NCBI GenBank assembly: GCA_031266805.1
Contig: JAISAH010000102.1
Span: 1 to 64,000, forward strand
DNA: 64,000 nt
Direction of reading: 5' to 3'
Source of the DNA: Gracilibacteraceae bacterium
GTDB lineage: Bacteria; Bacillota; Desulfitobacteriia; Desulfitobacteriales; Syntrophobotulaceae
Made by a program: the position numbers and the translations under genes. Below are positions 16,656 through 24,971 of the stretch, one piece after another. Numbering within the stretch: position 1 is the first letter of the stretch; the number at the start of each line of letters is the position of its first letter. The notes beneath the pieces were generated by a model, which worked only from the letters and a program-made list of their open reading frames with translations, did no database searches and was not told the origin of the DNA.

Positions 16656-17192
16656 ATCTCCGCCCACAGGCAAACCGTGAGCGATGCGGCTGACGGTCGC
16701 GCCGAGCGGTTTCAGCAAACCGCTGAGGTAAGCGGCGGTCGCCTCACCCTCCACCGTCGGGTTCAGGGCGAAAACAACTTCATTTACCCCGGTCAGCCGC
16801 TGGAGCAAGGACGCGATATTAAGCTGATCCGGCCCTATCCCATCCAAAGGGGAGAGAACGCCTCCCAGTACATGGTAATAACCGTTATATTCGCCTGTTT
16901 TTTCCAAAGAAGCGACGTCACGCGCCTGTTCCACAACGCAAAGCATGGTGCGGTCCCGGTTCTCGGCGGCGCAAATACGGCAGGGCTGCACATCCGTATA
17001 GTTGCCGCAGATCTCGCAGGCCGTTATTTCCCGCAGGGCGCGTTCCGCCGCGCCGGCCAGTTTGAGCGCCACATCCTCATGCCGCAGCAGATAAAACGCC
17101 AAACGGCCGGCCGTCTTGGGGCCGATGCCCGGCAAGCGCGAAAAAGCCATGACCAGATCGGCCAAGGGCTCAGGGTAAGAAAATACATTCAT
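16596..17192 (-). CDS. recR: Recombination mediator protein RecR
   Basis: 198 residues, standard length. RecR works with RecO and RecF to load RecA at gaps. The order of domains is normal: helix-hairpin-helix (LPGIGPKTAGRLAFYLL, residues about 18-34), a four-Cys zinc motif starting CEICGNYTDVQPC and completed by Cys in RIC, and a Toprim domain (LCVVEQARDVASLE, then VFALNPTVEGEATAAYL). It begins 2 bases after ybaB stops and completes the classic dnaX-ybaB-recR block. Its last 20 codons lie in the 88-bp inverted repeat and are duplicated at 27175-27234. The copy here is the intact one. Confidence 0.97.
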   Translation of the reverse strand: MNVFSYPEPLADLVMAFSRLPGIGPKTAGRLAFYLLRHEDVALKLAGAAERALREITACEICGNYTDVQPCRICAAENRDRTMLCVVEQARDVASLEKTGEYNGYYHVLGGVLSPLDGIGPDQLNIASLLQRLTGVNEVVFALNPTVEGEATAAYLSGLLKPLGATVSRIAHGLPVGGDLEYADEVTIARALEGRRQL

Positions 17193-17194
17193 TC

Positions 17195-17512
17195 CTAGAA
17201 AAGTCCCGGAATATTCATCCCGCCAGTCAGTTTGCCCACAGCCTGCTCGACCATGGCCCGCGCTTCGCCGATTCCCCGGTTCACAGCCGCCTTTATCAGA
17301 TCTTCCAGCATTTCTGGATCGTCGGGGTCAAAAGCCTGGGAATCTATTTTCAGTTCCGTGATTTCCATTTTGCCGTTGACGATAACACGCACAAGACCGC
17401 CGCCCGCGTCGGCGCTCACTGTCTGCTGCTCCGCTTCCTCTTTGGCTTTCAGCATATCCTGCTGGAGTTTTTGCGCCTGTTTCAGCATTTGATTCATATT
17501 GGCCATGCTCAT
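17195..17512 (-). CDS. ybaB: YbaB/EbfC family nucleoid-associated protein
   Basis: 105 residues, the usual length. YbaB/EbfC proteins are small dimeric DNA-binding proteins. The sequence has the typical MNQMLKQAQKLQQDMLKAKE helix, the VSADAGGGLVRVIVNGKMEI sheet, and the DLIKAAVNRGIGEAR helix. The chosen ATG at 17512 overlaps the dnaX stop by 4 bases, so translation is coupled. A second Met two codons later is possible. Conserved position between dnaX and recR. Confidence 0.95.
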   Translation of the reverse strand: MSMANMNQMLKQAQKLQQDMLKAKEEAEQQTVSADAGGGLVRVIVNGKMEITELKIDSQAFDPDDPEMLEDLIKAAVNRGIGEARAMVEQAVGKLTGGMNIPGLF

Positions 17513-19119
17513 TTGGACTCACCCTCCATATTATTATCCGTCACCCGCACGATATCCTCTCCGAACAGAGCCTGCATCCGCCGCGTCTGCTCCGATGGCG
17601 CCGTTTCTTTCGGCGCGTCGCCGGCCGGCGCTGATCCCGGCTCGCCGGGGGCCGCCTCCGCCAGTTCGCTTTTCAGCACGCTTTGCAGAACGGCCGGCTG
17701 CCCCAGCAAGCGGCTGAGGATCTCCTCCACGATGTTTTTGTTTTCCGCTTGCGTAAATTTACCCTGATGGAAGGTATTGCTATCAGGAAAAGCCAGATAT
17801 AAAACCCCGTCCCGCCAGGCGGCCGGAGAACCTTCCAGCAGCAAAGCATGAGTGGATCTTTTTTTGCCGCGCACTTCGTCCAAAAGCTTTGGCCATACGC
17901 CCTGTACGGTTTCCAGCGTCGGCGCGGCGGAAGCCGGGGCGACAGAGGCGGCCGCTGGCGCGCAGGAAACGGCCGGAGCGGCGGAAGCCGCTTCGCCGCG
18001 CGCGGTCCGCGGCGCGGGACGGGGAGAAGGCGCCTCGGCGGGCGCCGCCGCGCCCATCGCCTCCACCAAAATCATATCCGCGGCCAAGCGGGCATTAGAG
18101 GCATAGCGCAATTCCGCGTCGCCTTTCATGATGCTCTCCAGCATCGCGAGCAGGCGCGGCAAATCGGTGGCGGCGGCCTGAAGGCGCAGGCGGCCCTTTT
18201 GGTCTTCCGAAAGCAGCGGCTGTTCGCCGCCGGCCAGATAAAGCAGCAAACGGCGCAAATATTCCAGCAATTCCCGAATCAATTGACGCGGATCCCGCCC
18301 CAGCGCGACGCCTTCCGTCAGGCGCCGGAGGACGGCGGCATAATCCCGTTTCAGTAAATCATCGCTCAAATCGGCGATATATTCTTCTCCCGCCGCGCCA
18401 AGGATGCCATACACATGTTCCGGCAGCAGTTCGCCCTCCACCAGCAGGCACTGGTCCAGCAGGCTGAGCGCGTCCCGCAGGCCCCCTTCCGCCTTAGCCG
18501 CGATGAGCGCCAGCACGTTTTCCCCCACTTCCCGTCCGCCGGCCCGGCAAACTTCAGCCAGCCGCGCGGCGATCTCCCGGTCGGCAAGGCGATGAAAAGA
18601 AAAACGCTGCACGCGTGAGAGGATGGTCAGGGGCACCTTGTGCGCCTCAGTCGTCGCCAACACAAAGATAACGCCGGTCGGAGGCTCCTCCAGCGTCTTG
18701 AGCAGCGCGTTGAAGGCCTCCTTCGTCAGCATATGTACTTCGTCGATGATATACACCTTGCTCCGGCCGCCGGCCGGGGCAAGCCGCACTTTTTCCCGCA
18801 AATCACGGATCTCGTCGATCCCGCGGTTCGACGCCGCGTCGATTTCGTAGACATCCAGGGAAACGCCCTGATCGATCTCCCGGCAGGAAAGACATTCGTT
18901 GCACGGTTCCGCGCCCTGACGCGCGCCGCAATTCACCGCTTTAGCCAGGATTTTGGCCGCCGTGGTTTTCCCTGTGCCGCGCGGGCCGCTGAACAAATAA
19001 GCGTGGGCCACTTTATCCTGCAAAAGCGCGTTCACCAGCGTGCGCCGCACATGCTCCTGTCCCGTCATATCCGCGAAACGCCGCGGACGCCATTCACGAT
19101 ATAAAGCAAGATAAGACAT
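17509..19119 (-). CDS. dnaX: DNA polymerase III subunits gamma and tau
   Basis: 536 residues. The clamp-loader ATPase shows Walker A GPRGTGKT (residues 45-52), a four-Cys zinc module (CGARQGAEPCNECLSC), the DEVHML Walker B, and the SRC-like region ILSRVQRFSF. After about residue 370 comes an Ala/Pro-rich linker and a tau-like C-terminal domain (LDEVRGKKRSTHALLLEG, then LYLAFPDSNTFHQGKF). The start MSYLALYREWRP at 19119 is conserved in the family. It lies about 55 bases downstream of the SRP RNA gene, the arrangement seen in Bacillus. The Ala-rich linker is unusually long in low-complexity sequence but stays in frame. Confidence 0.97.
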   Translation of the reverse strand: MSYLALYREWRPRRFADMTGQEHVRRTLVNALLQDKVAHAYLFSGPRGTGKTTAAKILAKAVNCGARQGAEPCNECLSCREIDQGVSLDVYEIDAASNRGIDEIRDLREKVRLAPAGGRSKVYIIDEVHMLTKEAFNALLKTLEEPPTGVIFVLATTEAHKVPLTILSRVQRFSFHRLADREIAARLAEVCRAGGREVGENVLALIAAKAEGGLRDALSLLDQCLLVEGELLPEHVYGILGAAGEEYIADLSDDLLKRDYAAVLRRLTEGVALGRDPRQLIRELLEYLRRLLLYLAGGEQPLLSEDQKGRLRLQAAATDLPRLLAMLESIMKGDAELRYASNARLAADMILVEAMGAAAPAEAPSPRPAPRTARGEAASAAPAVSCAPAAASVAPASAAPTLETVQGVWPKLLDEVRGKKRSTHALLLEGSPAAWRDGVLYLAFPDSNTFHQGKFTQAENKNIVEEILSRLLGQPAVLQSVLKSELAEAAPGEPGSAPAGDAPKETAPSEQTRRMQALFGEDIVRVTDNNMEGESK

Positions 19120-19174
19120 CTTCGCGCCTCACTCACGCCCAGCCGCGACGCTCGCCGCCCGGCGCTGTAATAAT

Positions 19175-19448
19175 GGCCGCGCACCCTTCTTCGAACATGG
19201 AACCCAGACGTTACCCGAAGCGCTCTGACTCCTCCCCGGCGCCCTCGCGGCACACGGGACACGCTCCTTAGTGCTGCTTCCGTCAAGACCTGACACGGTT
19301 CAAAGGCGCCAGTTGCGCGAGACCGGAAAAATCAACGCCCCAGCGATCCGGACTGCTCCCAGCCCCATGCCCTCGGAAAAAGGAATTCCACCCCGCTACA
19401 GCGGATTGCGGGTTACAAGGAACCGCTGCCTCCCCGTCTAGCGCGGCC
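19175..19448 (-). ncRNA. ffs: Signal recognition particle RNA, large Bacillota type
   Basis: Read on -, the sequence begins GGCCGCGC and closes with GCGCGGCC, a perfect 8-bp terminal helix giving an RNA of about 274 bases. It contains the Alu-domain consensus GGTTCCTTGTAACCCGC near the 5' end. The universally conserved domain IV loop GTCAGGTCTTGACGGAAGC sits near plus positions 19273-19292. The size and Alu domain match the roughly 270-nt SRP RNA of spore-forming Bacillota lineages rather than the 4.5S form. The ends are set by the terminal helix and may be off by a few bases. It acts with Ffh in co-translational membrane targeting. Confidence 0.93.
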
Positions 19449-19455
19449 AGTTTTT

Positions 19456-19484
19456 ATTTTATCCTATTTCGCCGCGAATGGCAA
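19456..19484 (-). promoter_or_regulatory. Promoter of SRP RNA gene
   Basis: On - the sequence reads TTGCCA (19479-19484), a 17-base spacer, TAAAAT (19456-19461), then seven bases to the first base of the RNA's closing helix. Spacing and position are ideal for a housekeeping sigma promoter. It probably also feeds dnaX-ybaB-recR. Confidence 0.8.
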
Positions 19485-19566
19485 GCGGTCTTTTCAGTTT
19501 TGCCGCAAGTAACAGGCGTCGGACGTCGGGGCGTTGGGCGCCTTATATCTTCGCTCGCGGGCGGGG

Positions 19567-19596
19567 TTGTGCCGGCCCGCGGTTTTGTGCTATAAT
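19567..19596 (+). promoter_or_regulatory. Promoter of rluB operon
   Basis: TTGTGC (19567-19572), an 18-base spacer and a consensus TATAAT (19591-19596), about 68 bases before the rluB start. It diverges from the SRP RNA promoter, so the 215-base gap 19449-19663 is a two-way promoter region. Confidence 0.7.
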
Positions 19597-19663
19597 TATT
19601 ATGCCGGCGGGACATTTTATTTTCCGGCATTCCTGAATTTCAGCGGAGGGATAGATCGGTCAA

Positions 19664-20416
19664 GTGACGGATATTGAGGAAAAAGAAAGGCTGCAAAAAT
19701 TCATGGCCGGCGCCGGAGTGGCTTCACGGCGGCACAGCGAGGAAATGATCGCCGGCGGCCGCGTGCGCGTGAACGGGCAAATCGTGCGGGAACCCGGCTT
19801 CAAAGTCGGCGGCGCCGACCGGGTGGAAGTGGACGGACTCACGGTGGCGCGGCGGCGTGAATTTGACTATCTCATGCTCCATAAACCGGTGGGCGTCATA
19901 TCTTCCGCGCGCGACGACCGCGGGCGGCGGACGGTTGTGCAGCTGCTGGGCCGGGAATTCGGCGGAAGAAGGCTTTACCCGGTGGGACGGCTGGATTTTG
20001 ACACTTCGGGTCTCATGCTTTTGACGAATGACGGCGAAATGACATATAAACTGACTCATCCGCGCTTCGAAGCGGAAAAGACTTATCTGGCCTGGACGCC
20101 GAGCCTGATCTCCGCCGGGCAATTGCGGCGCCTGGCCGGCGGAGTGCGGCTGGAGGACGGCATGACCGCTCCGGCCCGCGCCCGGCTGGTCAGTCGGGCG
20201 GAGAACATTTCCCTCATCGAAATAACCATCCATGAAGGCCGCAACCGCCAGGTGCGCCGTATGTTAGAAGCGGTGGGGCTGGAGACGCGCCGGCTGAAAC
20301 GGATCGCTTTCGGCCCGCTGACGCTGGAGCGCGATCTCACCCCGGGCGGATACCGCCTTTTGCGCGGCGAGGAAATTACGGCCTTGCGCCGGGTAACAGA
20401 AGGACGGGCGCTGTGA
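19664..20416 (+). CDS. rluB: 23S rRNA pseudouridine synthase, RsuA/RluB family
   Basis: 250 residues. An N-terminal S4 RNA-binding domain (LQKFMAGAGVASRRHSEEMI, residues 9-28) is followed by the catalytic domain. The catalytic Asp lies in the GRLDFDTSGL motif (about residues 107-116), and the C-terminal EGRNRQVRRMLEAVG motif is present. These place it in the RsuA/RluB/RluE/RluF group; RluB is the most likely member in Bacillota. The GTG at 19664 is the first in-frame start and has GGAGGG 13 bases upstream, a slightly long spacing. First gene of a four-gene run (rluB, GntR regulator, polyferredoxin, flavoprotein). Confidence 0.92.
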   Translation: MTDIEEKERLQKFMAGAGVASRRHSEEMIAGGRVRVNGQIVREPGFKVGGADRVEVDGLTVARRREFDYLMLHKPVGVISSARDDRGRRTVVQLLGREFGGRRLYPVGRLDFDTSGLMLLTNDGEMTYKLTHPRFEAEKTYLAWTPSLISAGQLRRLAGGVRLEDGMTAPARARLVSRAENISLIEITIHEGRNRQVRRMLEAVGLETRRLKRIAFGPLTLERDLTPGGYRLLRGEEITALRRVTEGRAL

Positions 20417-20417
20417 T

Positions 20418-21116
20418 ATGAAGATCTTGCCGGTGAAAACCAGACGCATTTATCAGGAAGTCGTCGAGCAAATCAAGAGCCTGATCGCGGAAGGACAGAT
20501 CAAAGCCGGGGACCGCCTGCCCTCGGAGCGTGATTTGGCGGAAAGATTGCAAATAAGCCGGGCTTCGGTCCGGGAAGCGCTGTCCGCGCTGGAAGTCATG
20601 GGGCTGCTGGAGGTGCGCAGCGGCGAGGGCGCCTATGTCAAAGAAGCCAATATGGACGCCGTCGTATCGTCTTTGGCCTGGATGCTTTATCTGGAAAAAG
20701 ATCTGGTGCTGGAACTGCTCGAAGTAAGGAAAATATTGGAAACGCAGGCCGCGGCTTTGGCCGCCCAGCGGCGGGATGAGGAAGATCTGCAGCGGATGCA
20801 GGATATACTGGCCATGATGCGGGTGGGGCTTTCCAAAGGGGAACTCGGCGACGCTCAGGATTATCAGTTCCATTACGCGCTGGCCCGCGCCGCCAAAAAT
20901 AAGATATTGCTCCGCCTGATGAACGCTATCGCCGATACCATGCAGCAGACTCTGACCGCCAGCCGGATCAAGCTGTATGAGGAAAAAGGCGTGCCGGAGC
21001 GCCTGTATGAGGAACACGCCGGGATTTTCCGCCTGATCGAGGCGGGCGAGGAACAGGAGGCGCGGGAATATATGCTCCGCCATCTGGAAGCGGTGGAACA
21101 GCGTTACACTTTGTAG
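20418..21116 (+). CDS. GntR-family regulator, FadR/FCD subfamily
   Basis: 232 residues. The N-terminal winged helix is typical of GntR (AGDRLPSERDLAERLQISR, then ASVREALSALEVMGLLEVR). The C-terminal all-helical FCD domain keeps His in FHYALARAAKN and in EEHAGIFRLIE, which usually bind a metal and carboxylate ligand. FCD regulators often sense small organic acids such as lactate or pyruvate. It starts one base after rluB ends. The adjacent electron-transfer genes (21162-23548) are the obvious candidates for control, though this is inferred from position only. Confidence 0.92.
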   Translation: MKILPVKTRRIYQEVVEQIKSLIAEGQIKAGDRLPSERDLAERLQISRASVREALSALEVMGLLEVRSGEGAYVKEANMDAVVSSLAWMLYLEKDLVLELLEVRKILETQAAALAAQRRDEEDLQRMQDILAMMRVGLSKGELGDAQDYQFHYALARAAKNKILLRLMNAIADTMQQTLTASRIKLYEEKGVPERLYEEHAGIFRLIEAGEEQEAREYMLRHLEAVEQRYTL

Positions 21117-21161
21117 AAATCAGCGGGATCCGCAGGGCTGTCGGATTCCGCAGAGGAAAAA

Positions 21162-22208
21162 ATGCCGTCTTTGAACGCGCCGCAGATGATATTTCATCCC
21201 GGCAATTGCCTGAATAATTTAAAACCTTTTAGCCGGCCCTGTCAGCTCTGTATTCAATATTGCCCTCACGACGCTATTGACGCCTCGCGTAATATCGACC
21301 GGAGCAAATGCACGGATTGCGGGACATGTATGTCCGTTTGCCCCAGCGACGGCATGCTTGACTCCGGTATGCGCGCCGTGGGCGAGTATCTGCTGGGGGC
21401 CGAGGCGCCGGCGCTGCATTGCCCGGCGGCTCAGCCTGTTGGACTGGAGATCCCCTGCATCGGCGTCCTTGACCGCGACGCTTGGATCGCCCTGCTGCTG
21501 TTGAGTGAGCGGAAGGATGTCCGCATGCTGACGGGCGATTGCGGTCTGTGCGACGACCGGCAGGCCTGCGCCGTGAGCGTGACCGTCTTGCAAAACATAG
21601 TCGCCGATTGGGGGGAGCCGCTCAAAGTCAAAATTGAGATCCGTCCGGACACCGGCGCGGCGCCGGACGCGGCGGAAACGGCCCGCAGCGCTCCGCCCCC
21701 CGCCGAGAAAGACCGCGGGCTCAAAGCTATCCGCGCCGCCGGCCGCCGGAAGATGAAAGAAATGCTCCCCGGCGTTACCGCCGCGGAAGTGACCGCGGTC
21801 AACGAGACGCGGCGATGGCTGATAAACGTTTTGGCTGAGGACAAAGAGCGGCGGGCGCCGTATCTCGGCGTCCGTATCGGCGACGCGTGTACTGATTGCT
21901 GCGTTTGCGCCAAAATTTGCCCTCGCGGCGCTCTCTCAATCACGCAGCGGGAAGGAAAAATCATCCACGTATATGAGAGCGCGCGCTGTATGCAATGCCG
22001 GCGCTGTGAGGAAGTTTGCGGCCCGCAGACGCTCAAACTGGATACGGTGTACCTGACTTATAAATATCTGACCGGCAAGATCCTGCTGCGCGAAGGCGTG
22101 CCGCGGTATTGCGCCAAATGCGGCATTCCGATCCACCATAATAAAGAACCGGGGCTCTGCCTGTCTTGCGCCGCCAAAGATCCGGCTCTCAAAGGCGTGC
22201 TGTATTGA
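21162..22208 (+). CDS. Polyferredoxin-like iron-sulfur protein
   Basis: 348 residues. Two N-terminal [4Fe-4S] ligand sets are visible (CQLCIQYCPHDAI and CTDCGTCMSVCP, about residues 27-65), and two more in the C-terminal third (CTDCCVCAKICP and CMQCRRCEEVC). A final CxxC pair (CAKCGIP and CLSC) looks like a zinc or cluster site. A middle region with TGDCGLCDDRQAC may bind a further cluster. No catalytic domain is recognisable, so it is probably an electron carrier linking two partners. It overlaps the next gene's start, implying tight coupling with the flavoprotein. ATG at 21162 with AGAGG just upstream. Confidence 0.85.
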   Translation: MPSLNAPQMIFHPGNCLNNLKPFSRPCQLCIQYCPHDAIDASRNIDRSKCTDCGTCMSVCPSDGMLDSGMRAVGEYLLGAEAPALHCPAAQPVGLEIPCIGVLDRDAWIALLLLSERKDVRMLTGDCGLCDDRQACAVSVTVLQNIVADWGEPLKVKIEIRPDTGAAPDAAETARSAPPPAEKDRGLKAIRAAGRRKMKEMLPGVTAAEVTAVNETRRWLINVLAEDKERRAPYLGVRIGDACTDCCVCAKICPRGALSITQREGKIIHVYESARCMQCRRCEEVCGPQTLKLDTVYLTYKYLTGKILLREGVPRYCAKCGIPIHHNKEPGLCLSCAAKDPALKGVLY

Positions 22209-23548
22209 AGCGGGACGCGGACGTTATCGTGGTGGGCGGCGGCGCGGCCGGACTATTGGCGGCCGGGCGCGCCGCGGCGGCGGGTTCCCGGGTGCTGCTG
22301 CTGGAAAAAAACGCCGAAACAGGGCGTAAATTGAAAATGTCCGGAAACGGCCGCTGCAATATCACCAATATCGGGGATATCCGCGATTTTCCCGCCCATT
22401 ATCCCGGCGGGGGCAAATTTTTGCACGCTGCTTTTCATCGTTTGGACAACACGGCGCTGATTGATTTTTTCGCCGCCTTGGGCGTGAAAACTAAAGTCGA
22501 GCGGGGCGGGCGGGTTTTCCCCGTCAGCGACGACGCGGAGGAAGTCGTCCGGGCTTTGCGCCGTTATGCCCAAGCCGCCGGCGCGCTCACGGAAACAGAA
22601 CGCCGGGTCACGCGCCTTGCCGTGGCTGCCGGTGAAAACACGGCGGCGCGCCCGCGGGTTTTTGGCGTGTATGTCGCGGGGGAAACGGCGCCGCGGCGGA
22701 GCGGCGCCGTGATAATCGCGACGGGCGGCGCCGCTTTTCCCGGGACCGGCGCCACCGGCGACGGATACGGTCTGGGGAAAGAGGTCGGACACACGGTGCG
22801 CACCCCTTTGCCGGCGCTCGTTCCCCTGCGGGCGGTGGAGAGCTGGCTCGCCGGCGTGCAGGGTTTGAGCCTGCGCAACGTGAAAGCGGCTCTATGGATC
22901 AACGGGCGAAAAAAACAGGAGGAATTCGGCGAATTGCTCTTCACGCATTTCGGTTTATCGGGACCGATCATATTGACTTTGAGCCGGGAAGCGGCGCGAG
23001 CCCTGGAGGAAGGGGCTGAGACCGAGGTGCGCGTCAATTTGAAACCGGCGCTGACCGCCGAACAGGTGGCGCGGCGTTTAGACCGCGATTTGCGGCAGGG
23101 CGGCGCGAAGACGCTCAAAGGGGCGCTGGAACAACTGCTGCCCAAACGACTCATTCCGGTGCTTATCGATTTAGCGGCGCTTTCGCCCGAGCAAAAAGCA
23201 GCCGATCTCCGCCGGGAGGAACGGCGGCGGTTGGCCGCGCTCCTGCAGGATCTGCCGCTGCGCCTGACCGGTCATCTCGGGTTTGGGGCGGCGGTCATAA
23301 CGGCCGGCGGCATTGACCTGACGGAAGTCCAGCCGGCGACAATGGCTTCCAAACACGCGGACGGTCTATTTTGGGCCGGGGAGGTGCTGGATATCGACGG
23401 CGTGACCGGAGGATATAATCTGCAGGCGGCTTTTTCCACCGCTTTTTTGGCCGGAGAGGCCGCCGCAGCTTACAGTTCAGACGTCATTGCGCCGCTTTCG
23501 CCCTCAGCCGCCTGTTCAAGCTCGACAAAGCGGTCGAAATCGCTTTGA
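22205..23548 (+). CDS. BaiN/HI0933-type FAD flavoprotein, tail altered by insertion
   Basis: About 447 residues from a TTG that overlaps the upstream TGA. The FAD-binding start VIVVGGGAAGLLAAGRAA and the family signature GRKLKMSGNGRCNITN are clear, and the C-terminal GEVLDIDGVTGGYNLQ motif is intact. Family members include flavin-dependent reductases such as BaiN. The last 25 residues after AFLAGEAAAA are foreign: they are read from the antisense strand of the RhuM-type pseudogene. The original tail (AFLAGQAAAATGNLVKSG, stop) survives at 24115-24180. All conserved motifs precede the change, so the protein is probably functional. Cotranscribed with the polyferredoxin. Confidence 0.9.
   Translation: MKRDADVIVVGGGAAGLLAAGRAAAAGSRVLLLEKNAETGRKLKMSGNGRCNITNIGDIRDFPAHYPGGGKFLHAAFHRLDNTALIDFFAALGVKTKVERGGRVFPVSDDAEEVVRALRRYAQAAGALTETERRVTRLAVAAGENTAARPRVFGVYVAGETAPRRSGAVIIATGGAAFPGTGATGDGYGLGKEVGHTVRTPLPALVPLRAVESWLAGVQGLSLRNVKAALWINGRKKQEEFGELLFTHFGLSGPIILTLSREAARALEEGAETEVRVNLKPALTAEQVARRLDRDLRQGGAKTLKGALEQLLPKRLIPVLIDLAALSPEQKAADLRREERRRLAALLQDLPLRLTGHLGFGAAVITAGGIDLTEVQPATMASKHADGLFWAGEVLDIDGVTGGYNLQAAFSTAFLAGEAAAAYSSDVIAPLSPSAACSSSTKRSKSL
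23432..23469. repeat. 38-bp direct repeat, copy 1, inside flavoprotein gene
   Basis: Identical at 36 of 38 bases to 24115-24152. This copy is the retained coding sequence of the flavoprotein. The two copies flank the RhuM-type insert, with a period of 683 bases. Confidence 0.9.
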
Positions 23549-24022
23549 AAGAGCCTGTCCTGAATCACGCGGTACTTCTCAAACTCGCTTTCGGCGTGTG
23601 CTTTCGCGATTTTCGCTGTTACCTTGCCTGCGTTCTGTAAAATCTCGCGGTCGTCTGCAGAGAGGAATATATTGCCGAAAAGCCGTGGCACGTTCGGAGT
23701 TTATGCGGTAGCCGACAGCGATAATCGCGTCAAGGTTATAGTGTTTCACGACATAATTTTTGCCGTCGCTTGCAGTTACCGAGAAATCCTCGGTAACTGA
23801 ATCAGCTTTAAGCTCGCCGTCTTTGAAGATATTTTTCAAATGCAGGCCGACGTTATCAGCCGACGTTTCAAATAACGCGCCCATGTTCTTCTGTGACAGC
23901 CAAATCATGCCGCCCTGAACACGCACTTCCACGCCGTCGCCACCCGTTTGATAAGCGAACGTCAGAAATTCGGCTGTGCTGTTGCGAATCCGTAATTCGT
24001 TCGGCGTTTTCTTCTTAGCCAT
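23470..24022 (-). pseudogene. RhuM-family (virulence/Fic-associated) pseudogene
   Basis: The N-terminal part (24022 down to about 23700) is a clear RhuM start: TAEFLTFAYQTGGDGVEVRV, then IWLSQKNMGALFETSADNVG, and the YNLDAIIAVGYRINSERATA motif. It then breaks. The family's C-terminal end (EILQNAGKVTAKIAKAHAES, then EKYRVIQDRLFQSDFDRFVE) continues in another frame to a stop at 23470. A middle portion of well over 100 residues is missing, so this is an internal deletion with frameshift. The two ends are intact, so the whole gene was once inserted here. Function of the family is poorly known; members travel with mobile elements. Confidence 0.85.
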
Positions 24023-24114
24023 TATGATTTACCCCCGATTAACGATTTTAAGGGTGGGCTTTCATACTGCATATTTTATCAAATATACCTTTTGCGCGCA
24101 AATGTCAAGAAATA

Positions 24115-24180
24115 TTTTCCACCGCTTTTTTGGCCGGACAGGCCGCGGCAGCGACGGGAAATTTGGTGAAAAGTGGTTGA
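24115..24180 (+). pseudogene. Displaced original 3' end of the flavoprotein gene (with 38-bp repeat copy 2)
   Basis: Read on + this encodes STAFLAGQAAAATGNLVKSG and a stop, the expected natural end of the flavoprotein at 22205-23548. Bases 24115-24152 repeat 23432-23469. It shows where the gene ended before the RhuM-type element arrived, and the order in which things happened. Confidence 0.85.
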
Positions 24181-24204
24181 TTTGTGTGGGAATTATGATA
24201 TAAT
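24177..24204 (+). promoter_or_regulatory. Promoter of two-component response regulator gene
   Basis: TTGATT (24177-24182), a 16-base spacer and TATAAT (24199-24204), about 50 bases before the start. The -35 hexamer overlaps the stop codon of the displaced flavoprotein tail. The sequence from here to 24245 is AT-rich, unlike its neighbours. Confidence 0.65.
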
Positions 24205-24255
24205 AAAATAAAGCCTATAAGTTTTAAATTATTTAAAAAATGAGCGAAGGCGGGT

Positions 24256-24954
24256 GTGATCGTGGCCGACGAGCAGCGCATCTTGATCGTGGAAGACGAC
24301 TGTGATCTGTCCAATATCACGATGATCCACCTGACCGGAGCCGGGTATGCCGCCGATGCCGCCTATTCGCTGGCGGAGGCGGAACGGATGCTGGACCTTC
24401 GTCTTTACATGCTGATCTTGCTCGATATCATGCTGCCGGATGGGGAAGGCTACGCGCTCTGCCAGACGATACGGCAGCGGTGCAGCTGCCCTATTATTTT
24501 CATCAGTTGTCTTCGCGACGGTGATTCCATTGTCGCCGCTCTACGCGGCGGGGGTGACGACTATATGACTAAACCGGTCAACTACCGGGAACTGCTGGCC
24601 AGAGTGGATGCCAATATACGCCGGGCCACGGTGTACGGCGCCCAAAATCCGAATGATAACATTGTGCGTTTCCGGCGGTTTTCGCTGGACAAACGGCTCC
24701 ACCGCGCCTGGCGCGACGGCTGTGATATTGATCTGACGCCCATCGAATATGCTTTACTTATGTACTTGTACGCCAATAACGGCGAACTGATCTTATACAA
24801 TGATTTGTACAGTTCCATCTGGGGTATGGACGGCGCGGACGATCTGCGGACTTTGACCGTGCATGTCTCTAATTTGCGGAAAAAAATCGACCCCGATCAC
24901 GCCGGTCTTATCACCACCGTCCGCAACGCGGGGTATATTTTTACCGATGTATAA
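24256..24954 (+). CDS. OmpR-family response regulator
   Basis: 232 residues. The receiver domain has the acidic pair (EDD, residues 13-15), the phospho-acceptor Asp57 in LLDIMLPDGEGY, and Lys106 in DDYMTKPV. The C-terminal winged helix is of OmpR/PhoB type (LTPIEYALLMYLYANNGELI, then LRTLTVHVSNLRKKID and TVRNAGYIF). It starts at GTG 24256; the GTG two bases upstream is in a different frame. The likely partner kinase is at 25268-26203, separated by a short gene on the other strand. Confidence 0.93.
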   Translation: MIVADEQRILIVEDDCDLSNITMIHLTGAGYAADAAYSLAEAERMLDLRLYMLILLDIMLPDGEGYALCQTIRQRCSCPIIFISCLRDGDSIVAALRGGGDDYMTKPVNYRELLARVDANIRRATVYGAQNPNDNIVRFRRFSLDKRLHRAWRDGCDIDLTPIEYALLMYLYANNGELILYNDLYSSIWGMDGADDLRTLTVHVSNLRKKIDPDHAGLITTVRNAGYIFTDV

Positions 24955-24971
24955 GCCGCGCGGCGGGGACT

